This document shows positions 24,289-37,418 of a stretch of DNA of 64,000 bases, one piece after another. The stretch comes from Ulota crispa. Taxonomy: Eukaryota > Streptophyta > Bryopsida > Orthotrichales > Orthotrichaceae. Both the position numbers and the translations under genes were made by a program. The DNA is taken from assembly GCA_963920765.1 (NCBI GenBank), contig OY987247.1:620001-684000 (forward strand), read 5' to 3'. How positions within the stretch are numbered: position 1 is the stretch's first letter; every line of letters starts with the position of its first letter. The notes beneath the pieces were generated by a model, which saw only the letters and a program-made list of their open reading frames with translations, ran no database searches and was not told the origin of the DNA.

Positions 24289-24521
24289 CCCCTAAAGGAC
24301 CACTCTTACGTATTACATAGTATATACGTTGCCATATAATTGGCATTTGCTACCAGTAAAAAGTTTTAATTTGGGATCTTGACTAGCTCACTAGAACCAC
24401 ATTGATCTATATTCTAACTTCTTTGTTGATCTCAAATGTAGTAAAGATGTGGATGCATTCCAAATACAAGAAAATACCAAATATTGTATTGGTTGCAAAG
24501 GGCTCCTTGATCCTTTCAGGG
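24289..24521 (+). mobile_element. TTAA-CCC miniature element, copy 1 of a 230-bp subfamily
   Basis: Flanked by TTAA on both sides (24285-24288 and 24522-24525). Ends are CCCCTAAAGGACCACTC and, on the minus strand, CCCTGAAAGGATCAAGG. The interior, including ATCTTGACTAGCTCACTAG and TTCTAACTTCTTTGTTGAT, is shared with 34488-34712, proving a dispersed family. Confidence 0.83.
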
Positions 24522-24587
24522 TTAATCTATGGTGGAACCTAATGGATTTGAGTATTTTGGACTAGTCAATAACTTTTGCATAAAAGT

Positions 24588-24652
24588 GTTTTTTGATATT
24601 GCACAAAAGTGTTTTTTGATATTGCACAAAAGTGTTTTTTGATATGGGAACC
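24588..24652 (+). repeat. 23-bp tandem repeat, three copies
   Basis: The unit AAAAGTGTTTTTTGATATTG plus CAC is repeated nearly exactly. It creates a spurious Lys/Cys-rich open frame on the minus strand. Confidence 0.85.
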
Positions 24653-24766
24653 AATAGATGTTTTGGGAATCAGAATAGCAAGATGAAAATCTCTTGTTGA
24701 ATGCAAAGTCCCATTGCACAATAAGCGTGTACACATAAAACTTGTAGTGTTTGGATGAATTTCCCT

Positions 24767-24869
24767 TTATTGAAATAGCCATGTACTCAATAATGATAAA
24801 ATACAATGTGATTGATTTTATTGAAATAGCCATGTACTCAATGATGATAAAATACAATGTGATTGATTT
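24767..24869 (+). repeat. 51-bp tandem duplication
   Basis: Two adjacent copies of a unit starting TATTGAAATAGCCATGTACT, differing at one base (AATAATG against AATGATG). The spurious minus-strand open frame there repeats the same peptide. Confidence 0.88.
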
Positions 24870-25542
24870 CACTCCTTGAGGTCTAAGTGGTGTTGGATAT
24901 TGGTAGGGAAATAATATTTTGGTGACATCACTAAAACCAACAATTTTATTTAACAATAACCCAATTATATATCCTTTAATACTTGTCGAATTAAACCACC
25001 TCCAACGGGTCTAAAGTCGAGCCCCCTTGCTCTTGCCCACCACACAAGGTCTATTTAATAAAACAATGTGATAACAACGGTGCTCAATACTGGAATGCTC
25101 ATATCTACCAGTCTTCTTCTTGCTAATTGATGACTCACTGGCAAACGACCACAAAAATGGTAGATTTAGATCATTTATGAACCATATACACACATTTGTT
25201 AAGGCAACACAAATATACAACTTCACTCAATTTTGGACTTGAATGAAGATCCAGATAACTTGTTTTGTTACTAAAAACAAAAAAACAATTTAGCACTCCT
25301 TGTTAATATTTATTCTTTTCAATAAATATGAATTAGAGTTATTTCTGTTCCAAAATTTAGCCAAAGATTGAACCATAACTTATAGCAAAGCTCATCCTTC
25401 AAAATGTCAACCTTACACACTATTTCTTAACTTTAGGGCCCTCACAATCAAGCTCATCTAGGTTAAGCCCTTTTACTTCATGATTAATTATTGGTTTAGA
25501 GAAAAATAAATAAACAATAGTATTGACAAAGCGAAGCAAAGA

Positions 25543-27355
25543 TTACGCACATGGTGTGTTTGCAGCACTATGGTTTCCACTTTTCACTAATGGAGCTAGC
25601 GGTCCACATCCAATCTACAAAATACAAAAAGAAACAACAACAATAACATTCTTATACAAGACTTAGTCATCTTCATAAAGCATACACATAAAAGCATTCA
25701 TTCCTACTCATTATTTCAAAATAAAACAGTAGTTTAACCCCTTAAGAATGTTGTTGTTTTGTATACGTTCTCTTGTGTTTTATATAGATAAGGCACTTGG
25801 GTAGAACATGAATTTCATTGCAGCTGTAAATTTCAAGCCAAGTCACAGATATACTACTAGTCAACTAGGATTTTTTGGAAAATTCCTGCATTTGTCATTA
25901 AATAATTTTTTCAAGTACTAAATGATCCTTGTATGAATACAACCTACATTGTTTATACAACAACATCCTCAAAGGGTTAAGGTAACACTACAAAAAATGT
26001 GTATAAACAACTGATTCAACAAATGTTCACATTGACTATTAAATGACTCAATGATAATTATTGTGAATATAAATGATCAATGGGGAATAATCATTTAAGA
26101 CGTGTTTTTCTTGTAGTGTAATAAGAAAAGAGCTTAAAAAGCATGTAAGGGACTTTTAAACTACTTACAATGAGACCGGGAGGGACAAGAAGAGTTTTAA
26201 TGCCATGAATGGCTTGAGATTGTTTGGTGCCAATATCAGGATTATTAATAGAAGAGTAGCCATTGATTTTGCTTCCACCCATGGTCACATTTAATCTTTT
26301 GCCATTAAATGCGGTGATGCTCATGTAATCTGCATTTTGGGCCAAATTCTTGAGTTGTTGGTAGGACAAAGTTTTTCCGGGAATTATATGGTATTGAAGC
26401 ACACTTATTGCCATAGCTTTGCTAACCATTGCCGAGTCCGAGAACAAACATGGGTATTTCTGTTTCCAGCAATTACAATACATGAAGTATTAAGGCGATT
26501 ACTTAATAAACAAAATCAATTCAACTAAACTCATGAATAATCCACATAAATCGGTGACCTACATTACAACACATTACAGCAACAGTAATAGAAAACTTAA
26601 ATTTATGGCATATTTAACTGCTTATGGACTATCCAAAGTCCATAAGCAATTACCTAAAAATTACCTCTAGTTGCAGAATTGCTATACATTTAATTGAACA
26701 TGAGTTGTTGGTGTAATTATGATTTATGCAAAACATTAGGATATTTTTTGATGTTTGACCAAAAAATTATGGATTTTCTAATGTTTTGCATATAGTTTCT
26801 ATTTTATTAATTATCCAAATCATTATTTAAGATCTCTACAAGTTCTTTATTTTGTTAAGTATTGCATGAAATATTTGGAGATACACGCATGCAAAATACG
26901 GGAAAATCTCTTCGTGGTTAGGGAAGTAGAAAACTCATAATTACATGAATAGTCTATAAGTATTTACATAAGCCATATTTATTACTATTTAATACAGCAT
27001 TTTGAAGAGAAACTTGATAAAGACGGTTTTTATTGGTTAAAAGTTACCATAGTAAGTTATATTTAGATGAGAAGATTAAGAAGCTGTAGTGTAAGCAATA
27101 AACCTTCACGGCTGAATTTTGTGGAGCAAAGAATGTAAATGTTGAGGACGGCCCTTGTGGAGTTGGCCATGATTGATTTAGAAGAGCTTGCAATACATTT
27201 CCACTTCCTTGATATTGCTTTGGTAGAATTGGAGGAGTGCCCGCCTTCCCTTCGACAGTTTTGGTCTCCATAAACAATACAACAAGTACCATGCTTTTCA
27301 CAAAAAATACAAAATCCCTAAGCATAGTTGCCATATTGCAAAGTTGAGCTCTCAA
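25543..27355 (-). CDS. fasciclin (FAS1) domain protein, three exons
   Basis: FAS1 domains mediate cell adhesion and are common in plant cell-wall/apoplast proteins. Exons on the minus strand: 27104-27355, 26169-26459, 25543-25614; introns are GT-AG and all junctions are phase 0, giving 204 residues. An N-terminal hydrophobic stretch (about residues 15-28) suggests secretion or membrane anchoring; Met8 or Met11 are alternative starts. The FAS1 signatures are visible: FTFFAPQNSAV at the end of exon 1 (H1 region), LQYHIIPGK in exon 2 (central YH motif) and AIHGIKTLLVPP (H2 region). There is only one domain, no arabinogalactan-type Pro/Ala-rich tail and no hydrophobic GPI signal at the C-terminus. 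Intron 2 carries two miniature transposons. Confidence 0.85.
25734..25980. mobile_element. TTAA-CCC miniature element in an intron of the fasciclin gene
   Basis: TTAA at 25734-25737 and 25977-25980. Ends CCCCTTAAGAATGTTGTTGT and, on the minus strand, CCCTTTGAGGATGTTGTTGT form an inverted repeat of nearly 30 bp. Interior 239 bp, non-coding, wholly within intron 2. Confidence 0.8.
25986..26118. mobile_element. CACTA miniature element in the same intron
   Basis: Starts CACTACAAAAAATGTG and ends so that the minus strand reads CACTACAAGAAAAACACG. It is flanked by TAA on both sides (25983-25985 and 26119-26121), the 3-bp duplication expected of CACTA/EnSpm elements. Only 133 bp long, so non-autonomous. 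It begins five bases after the TTAA-CCC element ends. Confidence 0.88.
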
Positions 27356-28404
27356 ATCAAAGTTAAGCCCTAATTAATGTCCTTGTGTAGGGCCTTGCAT
27401 TTGAAGTAACCACCAAATTTCAAGTTTTCAACATTTTAAATGTATGGAAAAGCACAAACATGTAGGTATTCCATATATGTTACTTGCAAATGTGAAAAAA
27501 TAAAAAATATTAGGTGTTTCTAAATACACTACTCAAGAGAAATTGTTATAACACAAGTGAAGGAATATATATAAATTAAAAGAACCATCCAACTTTAAAA
27601 AACAAAAAAAATAGTTAAGAGGAGAGGAACCACCAAACTACCTTAACAACCTTGTAATCCATTTTTTTTCTAACTCATTCATACGTTGCTTTTGTGCATT
27701 TGTATTTATTTTTCCTCACTTCATAGATTTGTGCATGTGGAACTTAATTGTCAATCCTCTATTATGTTGGTGAAATTAATATTTTGCATAAATTTGTGTG
27801 GGAGCTTGTTTTAAAGTATTCAATCATCGATCATTGATGTTGAGAATTCAAAAAAAAATTGTAAAATTGTTTGACAAAAAAAACCTTTGAAAGACATAAT
27901 TTGTTTTCAGTAGTCTTTGATATTTTCATATTGTAATCTCAAATAGCAATTAGATTTCAATGAGTGAATTGATGAACTCAAAAACTACAAAAGAAAATAT
28001 ATCTACAAGATAATCTTCAACTATTGATGGGTTTCAAACTACAATGTACGTATTTAGGCGGTTAAGGTAGTTATAACAATTAACTAAAGTAGTAAAGCTT
28101 ACAAAAATAGTTTAAAGATCTTGGAATATATTAGAGTACAGAAAGAACATAACATAAACTTCATTGTGTTGACCAACATTTTTTATGATACCAATTTTTA
28201 TGCAATAGTTGATGTTATTATTTATTCAAATATTGTGATTCTTTGTTGTAGTCACAAACCATGGATCCAAAGGAATTTAAGCAAATATTCAACGTAACGG
28301 ATTCAATTAATTTATATATTTGAGATTTCTGACACCAATATAAATCTTTACACTCTAGACCAAATTTGAAATGTTTAAAATTGAAGAGGGTTTTTATTGA
28401 TGAA
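27356..28404. other. AT-rich region upstream of the fasciclin gene
   Basis: No gene seen. A TATATATAAAT-like stretch near 27566-27577 could, on the minus strand, act as a TATA box about 210 bases before the fasciclin start codon. This is a guess from position only. Confidence 0.3.
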
Positions 28405-28616
28405 ATAGTGCATGACACTTGTAATCAACAATTTTTGAAATTTGAGCAGCCAATCTATCCCTTTGTCAAAAAAACGCTATCAAAATCCAAGACCAATATA
28501 ATGAAGCTTAGGTTTTGTTTCTCTTGCTAGTGACTATTGAGCTAATGGATACAAGTGTTGTGTTTTAGTATTTCTTGTTGTGAAAATAGTTGTTGATTAT
28601 AAGTGTCATGCACTAT
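28405..28616. mobile_element. TIR miniature element, 212 bp
   Basis: The start ATAGTGCATGACACTTGTAA is repeated in inverse at the end with one mismatch over 27 bp, continuing through TCAACAA. Non-coding interior. The superfamily is unassigned. Confidence 0.75.
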
Positions 28617-28639
28617 GGCTGATTAATTCTAACAAATAA

Positions 28640-29032
28640 TTGTGTAAATTAAAGAGGATTGAGGCTAGGTTTATGGAATTCTCCCACCAGAAAACGAGTG
28701 CTATTAATTGGCTACCAAAAGAATCAGAAGTGATAGAAGAAAGTAAAATCAAATACACTTGTGATCCATTGACACACAAAGTGTTATCCAATGTCAAAAA
28801 AGGAACTCTCCTTTGGGAATGGGTTCAAAAAAGACTTCGAGAAGGGCGGATGTATTTGTTGCAACCCCAAGACAAAATAAAATGTGGGCAGTGGAAACCA
28901 TACAAAGGAGTAAGGGATCCCACAAGAAAAATAGATCACAATTTTTTTCGACATGTGAATGTTAAAGACAAGGAATCTTTGCGAGAAATTATTCGAGATT
29001 CTACACGTGGATATGCTGAGCTTTACCAATGA
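28640..29032 (+). CDS. unrecognised 130-codon open frame
   Basis: I do not recognise this protein. Composition is ordinary and charged, with aromatic clusters (LLWEWVQKRLREG, QWKPYKGVRD, NFFRHVNVKDKESL), and it stands out from the low-complexity frames around it. An AG at 28653-28654 (TTAAAG) could be a splice acceptor, so this may be the last exon of a longer gene or a fragment carried by a transposon. It begins just after a 212-bp TIR element. Confidence 0.35.
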   Translation: MCKLKRIEARFMEFSHQKTSAINWLPKESEVIEESKIKYTCDPLTHKVLSNVKKGTLLWEWVQKRLREGRMYLLQPQDKIKCGQWKPYKGVRDPTRKIDHNFFRHVNVKDKESLREIIRDSTRGYAELYQ

Positions 29033-30614
29033 ATAGGCAGCTTCATGAAATGAACAAGAGCAATTTTATAGAAAGGTTCTAAATTTAAATTAAGTTAATT
29101 TTTAAGGAGTCAATAGATCCAACATTTAACTAAAAATACAAACATGGTCAAGGTCAAGTTGGGTCTCAATCTAACTTCAAAAGAATCTACATATATTTCA
29201 CAATTAAGTTGTAACATCGATTTTAGTATTCACAACACATTCATTACTACTACGGGAGAGCATTTTGAAAATTAGGTACATGCTATTCATCTATTACATA
29301 TTTTAAGGTAATTTTGTTGTCAAAATTGTAAAATTTATCTAAAATTTGCACTAAAGATTTTTGGCAAAGAGTATGGCATTTACAATCAGGTGTAATTTAT
29401 AATTATTTTCATTTAAGAAAAAAGGACAAGGATCTATTGCAGGTCAAACCTAAACATAAAAATATAAAAAGAAAAACAAAAATAAATGAAATAATCACAA
29501 ATTGAAAGAGTATCAACAATGAACAAAGAAATGAAAATTTGTCTTGAAAGTTTAAATGACAAGATTGCCCAAGTGCTTCATTTGCTTATCATGTATTGTT
29601 GTACAAATTATAAGAAAACTACTCAAAATGGGTTATAGAAAATCACTCAAAAATTTACCTAAAGAATGATTCTTCAAGCCATAACCAAGCCAGCTTTTTA
29701 TACAAATATATACTTACCATCTAAAAGCCCATATGCAGTGATGCTACTAATGGAAAAACATGCATAAATATTGTATTAAATATTAAGCAAAATACGACGT
29801 TATACAAACAATTTTGACATGTCTAAAAAAAATGAAGATTTTTGATGAATCCAAGTGAACATGATTCAGTTTCAAACTTTCTCATTTTGGCTTTGAAGGC
29901 ATAAGCATGCACCTATATGCTAGCACAAACTAAACACAAACACAAAGATAAAATTATACAATTTTTTTGCAAAGCAGTTCTCTAATTCAAACTTCACAGC
30001 ATTGTGTGATACTTTTAGATTTCTAAAGTTTTCTTCAAAAAATTATATTTGAATTACGTTTTTTTCTGATTTTCATTTTTGACAAACTTGTTTTGAAATG
30101 TTCTAGTATACTTTTATTAATACTTAATTTGTTAAAATGTAATACATTAGATAGCACAATGATTTAGTTTTCCAAGATCTTTGAAGTAATTTGCATTTGT
30201 GTCGAGTTCTTATGATAGGTTACAAATACTAAAAAAAAATGTTCAATTATATATAGGCTAACTTATGTATGATATTTGTAATTTGATCATAAAATTACAC
30301 CCAAAGGTATTCTGACTGAGCAAAACGAAATCATTGATTGATAAGTTATCATTTTTTTATACACCTAATTGCGCTTTTCTAGGCAATTTCATAATAATTA
30401 GACGTGTTTTTTTTGTCAAGTCTAAAAAATAAAACCATCGTTGAGTACATAAATTATAATGATACACTTCTTTTAAAATAATTTGAAATTTTCACATCAT
30501 ACACATTATGCCAAATTAATAAGGTCAAAACATAAAGTTAAAAATTTCATGTAACTTAAGATGTCAAATGAAGCTTTGAATTCATATCTGACTCTACGGT
30601 CTAAGAGTATGTAG

Positions 30615-31260
30615 TTAACCCCTAGATGCCCAAGCAACTAGATTTGGGTAGCAACAAAACTTTGAAGATGAATAAAACTTTATCAAATCATTATTTTCAA
30701 TATAAATTTTTTCAATATAAGTTGGTTTTGAAGTCTATTTTCAACCTCAAAAGTCTGATTTTGAAAATGGAAATTGATGATTTTTCTACTCAAGAATTTG
30801 TACAAGGGTATCCATTGTAATCTTGAGTTTTTTAGTATTGGAAGATCTTGAAAATGAGCCTCAAATACACTAGAGCTTGGAGAAAAAATTACATTAGAAA
30901 TTCATTTAAAAAATATAAAGGAGTAGATTTTGAAAGCCATAAATTGATTAATATTAAACATGTAATGACCTTAAACCTCATATTTTTTTGGTAACCAACT
31001 TTTTAGATTTGGCATGTGAAATGAGGATTAGAAAACTATAATTTACTTTTGCAATTTTAACACCCTCATGTTCAAACATTACAATCTTTCAAACTATAAG
31101 TGATATTCTTGTGTTTTCTTTTCCCATGTAATCTCTAACATGTTTAGTTTAAATTTGTTACAATTGAAAAAACTTGATGAAATTTTTGAAAGATTGGATG
31201 ATTGTTTGGTTTTATGAAAATTCCAAGAAGCTCAAATAGGACTTGGGCATTTAGGGTTAA
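30615..31260. mobile_element. TTAA-CCC element, 638 bp
   Basis: TTAA at 30615-30618 and 31257-31260. Ends CCCCTAGATGCCCAAGC and, on the minus strand, CCCTAAATGCCCAAGTCC agree at about 14 of 16 positions. The same terminal subfamily (CTAAATGCCCA) appears at 60796. No recognisable coding sequence. Confidence 0.75.
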
Positions 31261-32577
31261 GAAAGTAAATGATAATTGTAGTAATCTATTTTTTAATGGG
31301 CACCATCCAAATTTTTTTTATAGGAAAAGTCAATTTTTTTTGCAAGGTTTGTTTTAAAATCAAATCAAAACAAAGTTTTGAAATTGAGCAATTAGAGGTT
31401 AGAATGCTTTTGATTTTGAAACTCAATTGCCAATTTGTACAAGTTGTTATCTTTTTTAAAATATAACCACTTCATAAATAATTTCCCATAACCACTCTAT
31501 CATTTCTTTTATCAAGGCTGAGCTTTTGAATGTATGAGGAATTAAACTAATTTAGATTATTCATGCAATTCTAGACTATATAGGTTTCTAGACACTTCAA
31601 AGATATCCCAATGTTTTGCTTATTATTCTAGTCATATAAATTTAACTAGTATGGATTACATAGGCAAATCAAACATATATCAAGGTCATGGTGATTGAGA
31701 GATTATGATATCATACATTACCTCTTGAGTTGAACTTTCTGAACATTAAATGGAATTACTATCCTGGAATCTTCTAATGCTTGTTGTATTAACCAAGACT
31801 ATCAAAAAACTTCTAACACTTTATTCTTTACATCATGGTTCTTACTTTTGGACTTTGGAAACTTTCAAATTTTGAATTGCCCAAAATTAGGTGAATATAC
31901 CATGTTTGTACTTAATTTTGTTATTTGTGTCTTAAATTCTTTTAAAACTATTTCTTTTTAAATTATAAAAAAAACTCACAATTGTATTGCATTTACAATG
32001 AACTCTTAATTTCTTGTACTAAAACAAAGAACTATTCACATGCTCATATGTATGATCCTAAATTGCTTAATACGTTACCTTAAATTGCTTTTTATTTTTT
32101 ATTTTATCTATTTGCCCATGGATTTATTTGACATTGTTGGTCTATTTTGTGTTGCATTTTGGAATATTTTGTGTAAATGGCAAACAATTTGGAAAGCTCA
32201 AAAACTTCTTCTTTTTTTAAGCATTCTTTTTATTTTTTGTTTTATACCTTATCAAGTTTTTAGTTCTAACTTTTAAGTGTAACCAACAAACAACATTATA
32301 AATTTATATGGTTATCAAAAGTGAAAATTCAAAACAATAGAACAAGGAGCCTAATGAAGTAAGTTCATGTTGGATATAGATCATATGTGTCAAGACTTGA
32401 AACTTAATTTCAAACAAAAGTTTGTACTAAAAAGTTCATTATAATAACATTCAGCAAATCCAATTAAATCACATATTTATTTAGTGTTCATGTGTGTAGC
32501 CTTCACAAGTAAGTTGTATGCTTTTTCTTACTTTTTCTTTAAAAAATTTAATGATTTTATCATATACTATCCATATT

Positions 32578-32822
32578 AACACCATATTTGTTAAATTGTG
32601 AAAATGGATACATTTTGGGACTCTTGAATTTTGCAGTTTTGAGAGTATTTAGGTGATTTAGGGAGAATTTTATGATGATTTCTTCAAGATCTTATATGAA
32701 TGATGTAGGATCTTGAAGGAGTTATCATGAAACTTACTTTGAATTGCCAAAATACTCTCACAAATGCAAATTTCCAAAGTTCCAAAAAATATCATTTTTC
32801 CCAATTTATTCAATATGGTGTT
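32578..32822. mobile_element. AACACCATATT-ended miniature element, copy 1
   Basis: Begins AACACCATATTTGTTAAATT and ends in CCAATTTATTCAATATGGTG plus TT, an imperfect inverted repeat. The inner arms also pair (GAGAGTATTTAGG against CAAAATACTCTC). Related copies are at 43679-43936 and 49816-49926. Confidence 0.7.
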
Positions 32823-34483
32823 TATTGTATTTTTTCTAGTGTATTCTTTTTATCTTTTATGTCTTAATCTTCTAATAGCAATCAAGAAGGAAACACTTTC
32901 TTACCTTGATACTTGCTTTGGTATTGTTACATTGTATTTTTGTTATTTGTGCACACCTCTTTCCTTGAGAACAAGTTTCTTCTCTTTTCCTTTCTAGCCT
33001 CTTGTCATGGTTATTATTGGAATGGTCTATTTCTTTCAGTGCCATATTTCCAATTATTGTAGATCCACATTGGCGTGTTGCATACACCTCTAGCAAAATG
33101 GAAACTTAAAAATAACATTTTGATTGGATCTATTTCATCCTTGAAGTGATTTATTTGTTGATGTTTTTTATATTTTTGTATAAATTTTATCATATTGATG
33201 TTCTTAGAAAATTTTGTATATTTTTTCAAAATAAAATATAGGATTTTAGAGGTTTCTACTTACATGGAGCTTGCAAGAAGTGAATTTAGTGTAAACCAAT
33301 GGATTATGAACTCCAAGCTCCATACTTTAGATAGAGTAGGGGATAAAAAGATCCGTTCTTCACTCAAATCCCTCCTATACAATTATTATATCAAATCTAA
33401 AATTAATAATTTCATATCTTGAAAGATTTAATAATAGAATCAAAATATATTGGTGATAGATTGATGGTGACCTTGTAGGGATGTTAAGAGCATTTAAACC
33501 ATGATTTGATACTTTTTTCAAATGTTTTTCACTAACACTTCTTCTATTTTTATTCATGTCAAAATTTAGTGCATTGTGTCCCTCTTTCTATTTACAAGAG
33601 GCTTGCTTGAGTTGAGGCAATTCCAAGCTCCAAAAGGTGGTTAAAAACTAAAAGAATTGTTGATGACAAATTAGAAGTTGATGACTATAACATATTTGAT
33701 AGTGCAAAATTACACTTGGCATGGGTTAAAGGTGTGGATTTGGAATAGTCTACTCTTAAAATTTTAATGCATATTGTCCTCCTTTCTAGGATTTTGAAGT
33801 ACATGTCATTGGTTTGAGATTTGGTGAAGGATTGATTGCATGGGAAGGGTATTCATGAGTGAGGAACAAATCTTTTAGTCCACTACTCTATATATCTACA
33901 AACTTTATGTAAATAATGATGGAAGGTCTTGATGTGAAGTAAGATGCACTTGACATGAAAAGGAATGCAAAATTTTGCATGTACAAAGAGGAAATTTATC
34001 ACTGTAAGTTTAAATTGACCTTTACAAATTCAATAAAGGTTTTTTTGTTTTCTTGGAAAATTTTATGTGGATTTGAAAAGGGTATTGTAGATCCAATTTA
34101 AGCTAGTGAACCCTATATCAAGGTCAACCTCTAATATGACTTTAAACACATCTTCAATACAACTTGAAGGCAAAGTAAAATATCATGTTTATAGCACGTT
34201 GGTCCTCCTAAGGAAGATGTCTTTTGAAGACTTTTATTAAGTATATATACACCAAGAATTTAAGAATGTTTTCCATACATATATGTGAGAGCTAAGTGGT
34301 TTTCATGTTTATGTCATTCTAAAGTTTCTAACCAGCAAAGAAATTACCACAAATATATTCTATTTTATAAATTAATAAAAAACGTATATTTTGTTTTAAC
34401 TCAAAAAATTAACTAAGAAAATGGTGGATATGCTTACTTCTTTGTGGGAATTTCCTGTTTTGTTGAAAAAATCAATATAAGGC

Positions 34484-34716
34484 TTAACCCTTAAAGGACT
34501 GCTCTACATATTAAGTAGTAAATACCTTGCCGTATAACTAACATTTGCTACCAATAAAAGTTTTAATTTGAGATCTTGACTAGCTCACTAGAACCGCATT
34601 GATCTATATTCTAACTTCTTTGTTGATTTCAAATGTAGTAAAGGTGTGAATTTCAAATACAAAAAAATACTAAATATTATTGGCCGCAAAGGGCTCCTCA
34701 GTCCTTTAAAACTTAA
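34484..34716 (+). mobile_element. TTAA-CCC miniature element, copy 2 of the 230-bp subfamily
   Basis: TTAA at 34484-34487 and 34713-34716; start CCCTTAAAGGACTGCTC. The interior aligns along its length with 24289-24521 (same orientation), including ATCTTGACTAGCTCACTAG and AAAGGGCTCCT near the right end. The right terminus has decayed to AAACTTAA. Confidence 0.83.
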
Positions 34717-37418
34717 CAAAGATGATTATAGAACATGAGTTGTGGATTTTGATTTTGTTAACTAGGCTTTGCACTATCATCAAATCATCATGAGCGGTTC
34801 TTTTGATCGTTTAGAATGTATGTGTATATTCATTTGCAAATACAATTCATGTACATACTTATGTCAATTCACAAGTACATCTCCAGATTTTTGATTATGT
34901 GGTTTCAAATTGAATTCAATCCCATCATTTACACCTCTGTATAATTGTTTCGTTATAATTCTATCAACATACTTATTATTGAATCTAGTGGGTAAATGTT
35001 AAACTAAATGAACTAAGGTAGGAACATCCATAAGCATTAGTGTTCCCATAAGTGTCATCTCTAAAATTTTGGAAAATATGTGGAAGTAAATAGATGTAAT
35101 TACAAGGATGTATAACATGTGAACATAAAACTTTAATGTTGGTTATGGGTGCAATGGTAATTTTTTCTTTAAAAATTCACAACATAATCTCATAATATCC
35201 AAAGAATATATTTGAAAGTGCAAACTCATAATTTTTTTATTTCTAATAAGATCCTTTGCTAAATGTTTTTTTACTAGTCATCACGTTCAAAACCCTTAAA
35301 CTAACACTTATGAGTATTCTTGCATCAAGGGAAGTACACAATCCCTTCATAGTCCATGCTGCCCTTTGCATTCACAATTGAGTCCTTTATACTTTATTTT
35401 ATAACACTATGCATTATCTGAGGATAATTCTTTGGGCCCAAATTTGTGACTCTAGAAGCAAGGAGTTCATTTTGTTTTCTGGCTGATCCAAAAACGGTGT
35501 ACAACCTAAAATGCATGGAGATAAGGAAAACATGAATAGAATTATCCATGTGTGCATGTTCATCCAAAAATTCAGTTTTCATCATTTTTATTGTTAAAAT
35601 CAAGTCGAATTTTGACCCAAAAAAAATTGCCCAAAAAAAAAATAACACCAAGCTCATCAAGACCGCTTGGTGTTGAAGGCATTGACAAAATAATTCCAAA
35701 ATGATCAAAAGTATTGTGCAATTTTTGAAACATTTAGACTTTTGTAGTATGGGACTAGGTGCATGACTAAAACTTTTAGTACAAAAATTAGGAACTTTGT
35801 GTTGATTCCCTATTTTTGCACTTGAACAAGTACACTTTGTGTTGAAGTTTTTTTTTTTTTTTTCCAAAATAAGTAACATTTATTTGGGTAAAATAGACAA
35901 ATTTTAACACAAAGTACACTTGGCCAATTGCAAATATAGATACACTAGTACATGCACATGTTTTGCACAAATTGGACATGTATGGGTAATGCAACATTCA
36001 ACTTTATAGAATCAAATCAATTGGTCTAGAATCTAACTCTAATGTAATGTATTTTACAGAAACTCAATATCTCACAACTCGTTCAAAATCTAACCTTAAT
36101 GCATAGTTTTTTTGGTCCTTTTTTGAAACCAAAAATAGTAATTGATGTGACCACAATGCTACTCTTTAATACTTTGATGAGGACGCTTGGCATTTTTTTG
36201 GTTTTCTAATACATGGTTGAAGACTTGAAGGGCGTTTGGTGTTTTATATTTGGGGCATTTTTATTGTTTCAACTTCCACCAAAAAGCTTTAGAAGAATTT
36301 GAAAAAGGACATGGTTGGAGGCACCTGGTGTTCTTTATCTAGGGCATCCTTTATCGCTTCAACTTACACCAAAAATTTCTAAAAAGTTCTAGAAAAGGGC
36401 ACAAAGTTGAAATCCTCCCACTTAGTAATATAGATGTGTGTTAAACTTGTCATGAAAATAACAAACTGCATCACTCCTAAGATTGGCAAGCTATTTTGCA
36501 AAATATCATGTCATTATTCACAAAAGGTCAAAATTCCCTCTCAGTGCAAGAATATCTCAGGGGTCACACCCCTTTACTATTGGATACTACTTGCAATAAT
36601 GGGGTAATTAAACAAGAGGTATTTAGATTCTTTAAGGTAATTTTTCCTCCCTTTCTTTAGATAAAAGGCTACTTTAGTGTATTTTAGGGTACCCTATGCT
36701 TATTTCTAAATGGTTATATGACCTAATTTTTTAGACCCTATTTTTTTTACAAACACAAAAGTATCATAAAAAAAAATTATACGTATACAATGGGTTTTCA
36801 GAAGACTTTGGCCCTTACAAGCATCAAATTACAAAAAAACACCTTTGAATGAGAAAACGCAGCAAAGAACATGAAGCTAAAGCAAACAACCAATCAGTCC
36901 CCCACCACACACAATCTTATTCACACAACCAATTATAGTCCCTCACCACATAGAAGCTCTTACTGTCAAGAATTGCAAAAAGAACTAAGTGGTAACGTCA
37001 ACATCTACCACCATTTTTGGCAGGAGAAGATAAGAAATCCAACCCTAAATGCCCCAAGGCCCCCAATAAAGAAAACAGATCCAACATTGAACGCAACCCC
37101 ACTAAGCTCACACTCCCACGCTTGCAAGTATAGAGCTGTGAGTAAAATTATGTAAAGATGATGAGAAGCTTCAATTGCACAACACCCTTGCTGTCACTTT
37201 TAGCGCACTCAGCTAATTTAAAGAGAAAAATTGCAGACAACAAGAAAGCAATCTCAAATCTGAGAATCCTAAGTGCCACCAAGAGCAATAGTAAGCTTAT
37301 CATAACAGCTTGTAAAGAAGCCAGCGTGTAAAGAATCCAGTGTGCTCTCCAACACAAATCCTACTTTTGAGATTCCACAACAATGCCGGCCTTTGCTAGT
37401 ACGCCCAATCCTTTTTTA

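Larger units (their letters stand above)
19485..25542. other. AT-rich intergenic region with transposon debris
   Basis: About 6 kb between the acetyltransferase and fasciclin genes. Apart from the separately listed repeats and miniature elements I see no gene. Open frames are short, low-complexity and lack splice-supported continuations. Confidence 0.6.

Noticed and set aside
24522-24956. 144-codon minus-strand open frame
   Set aside because: Built from the 23-bp and 51-bp tandem repeats; the peptide repeats accordingly.
35394-35879. 161-codon minus-strand open frame
   Set aside because: Spans poly-A/T runs, Phe/Lys-rich, no recognised motif.
36871-37155. 94-codon open frame rich in Thr, Asn, His, Pro and Ser
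   Set aside because: Low complexity, no homologue recognised, no splice or start support.
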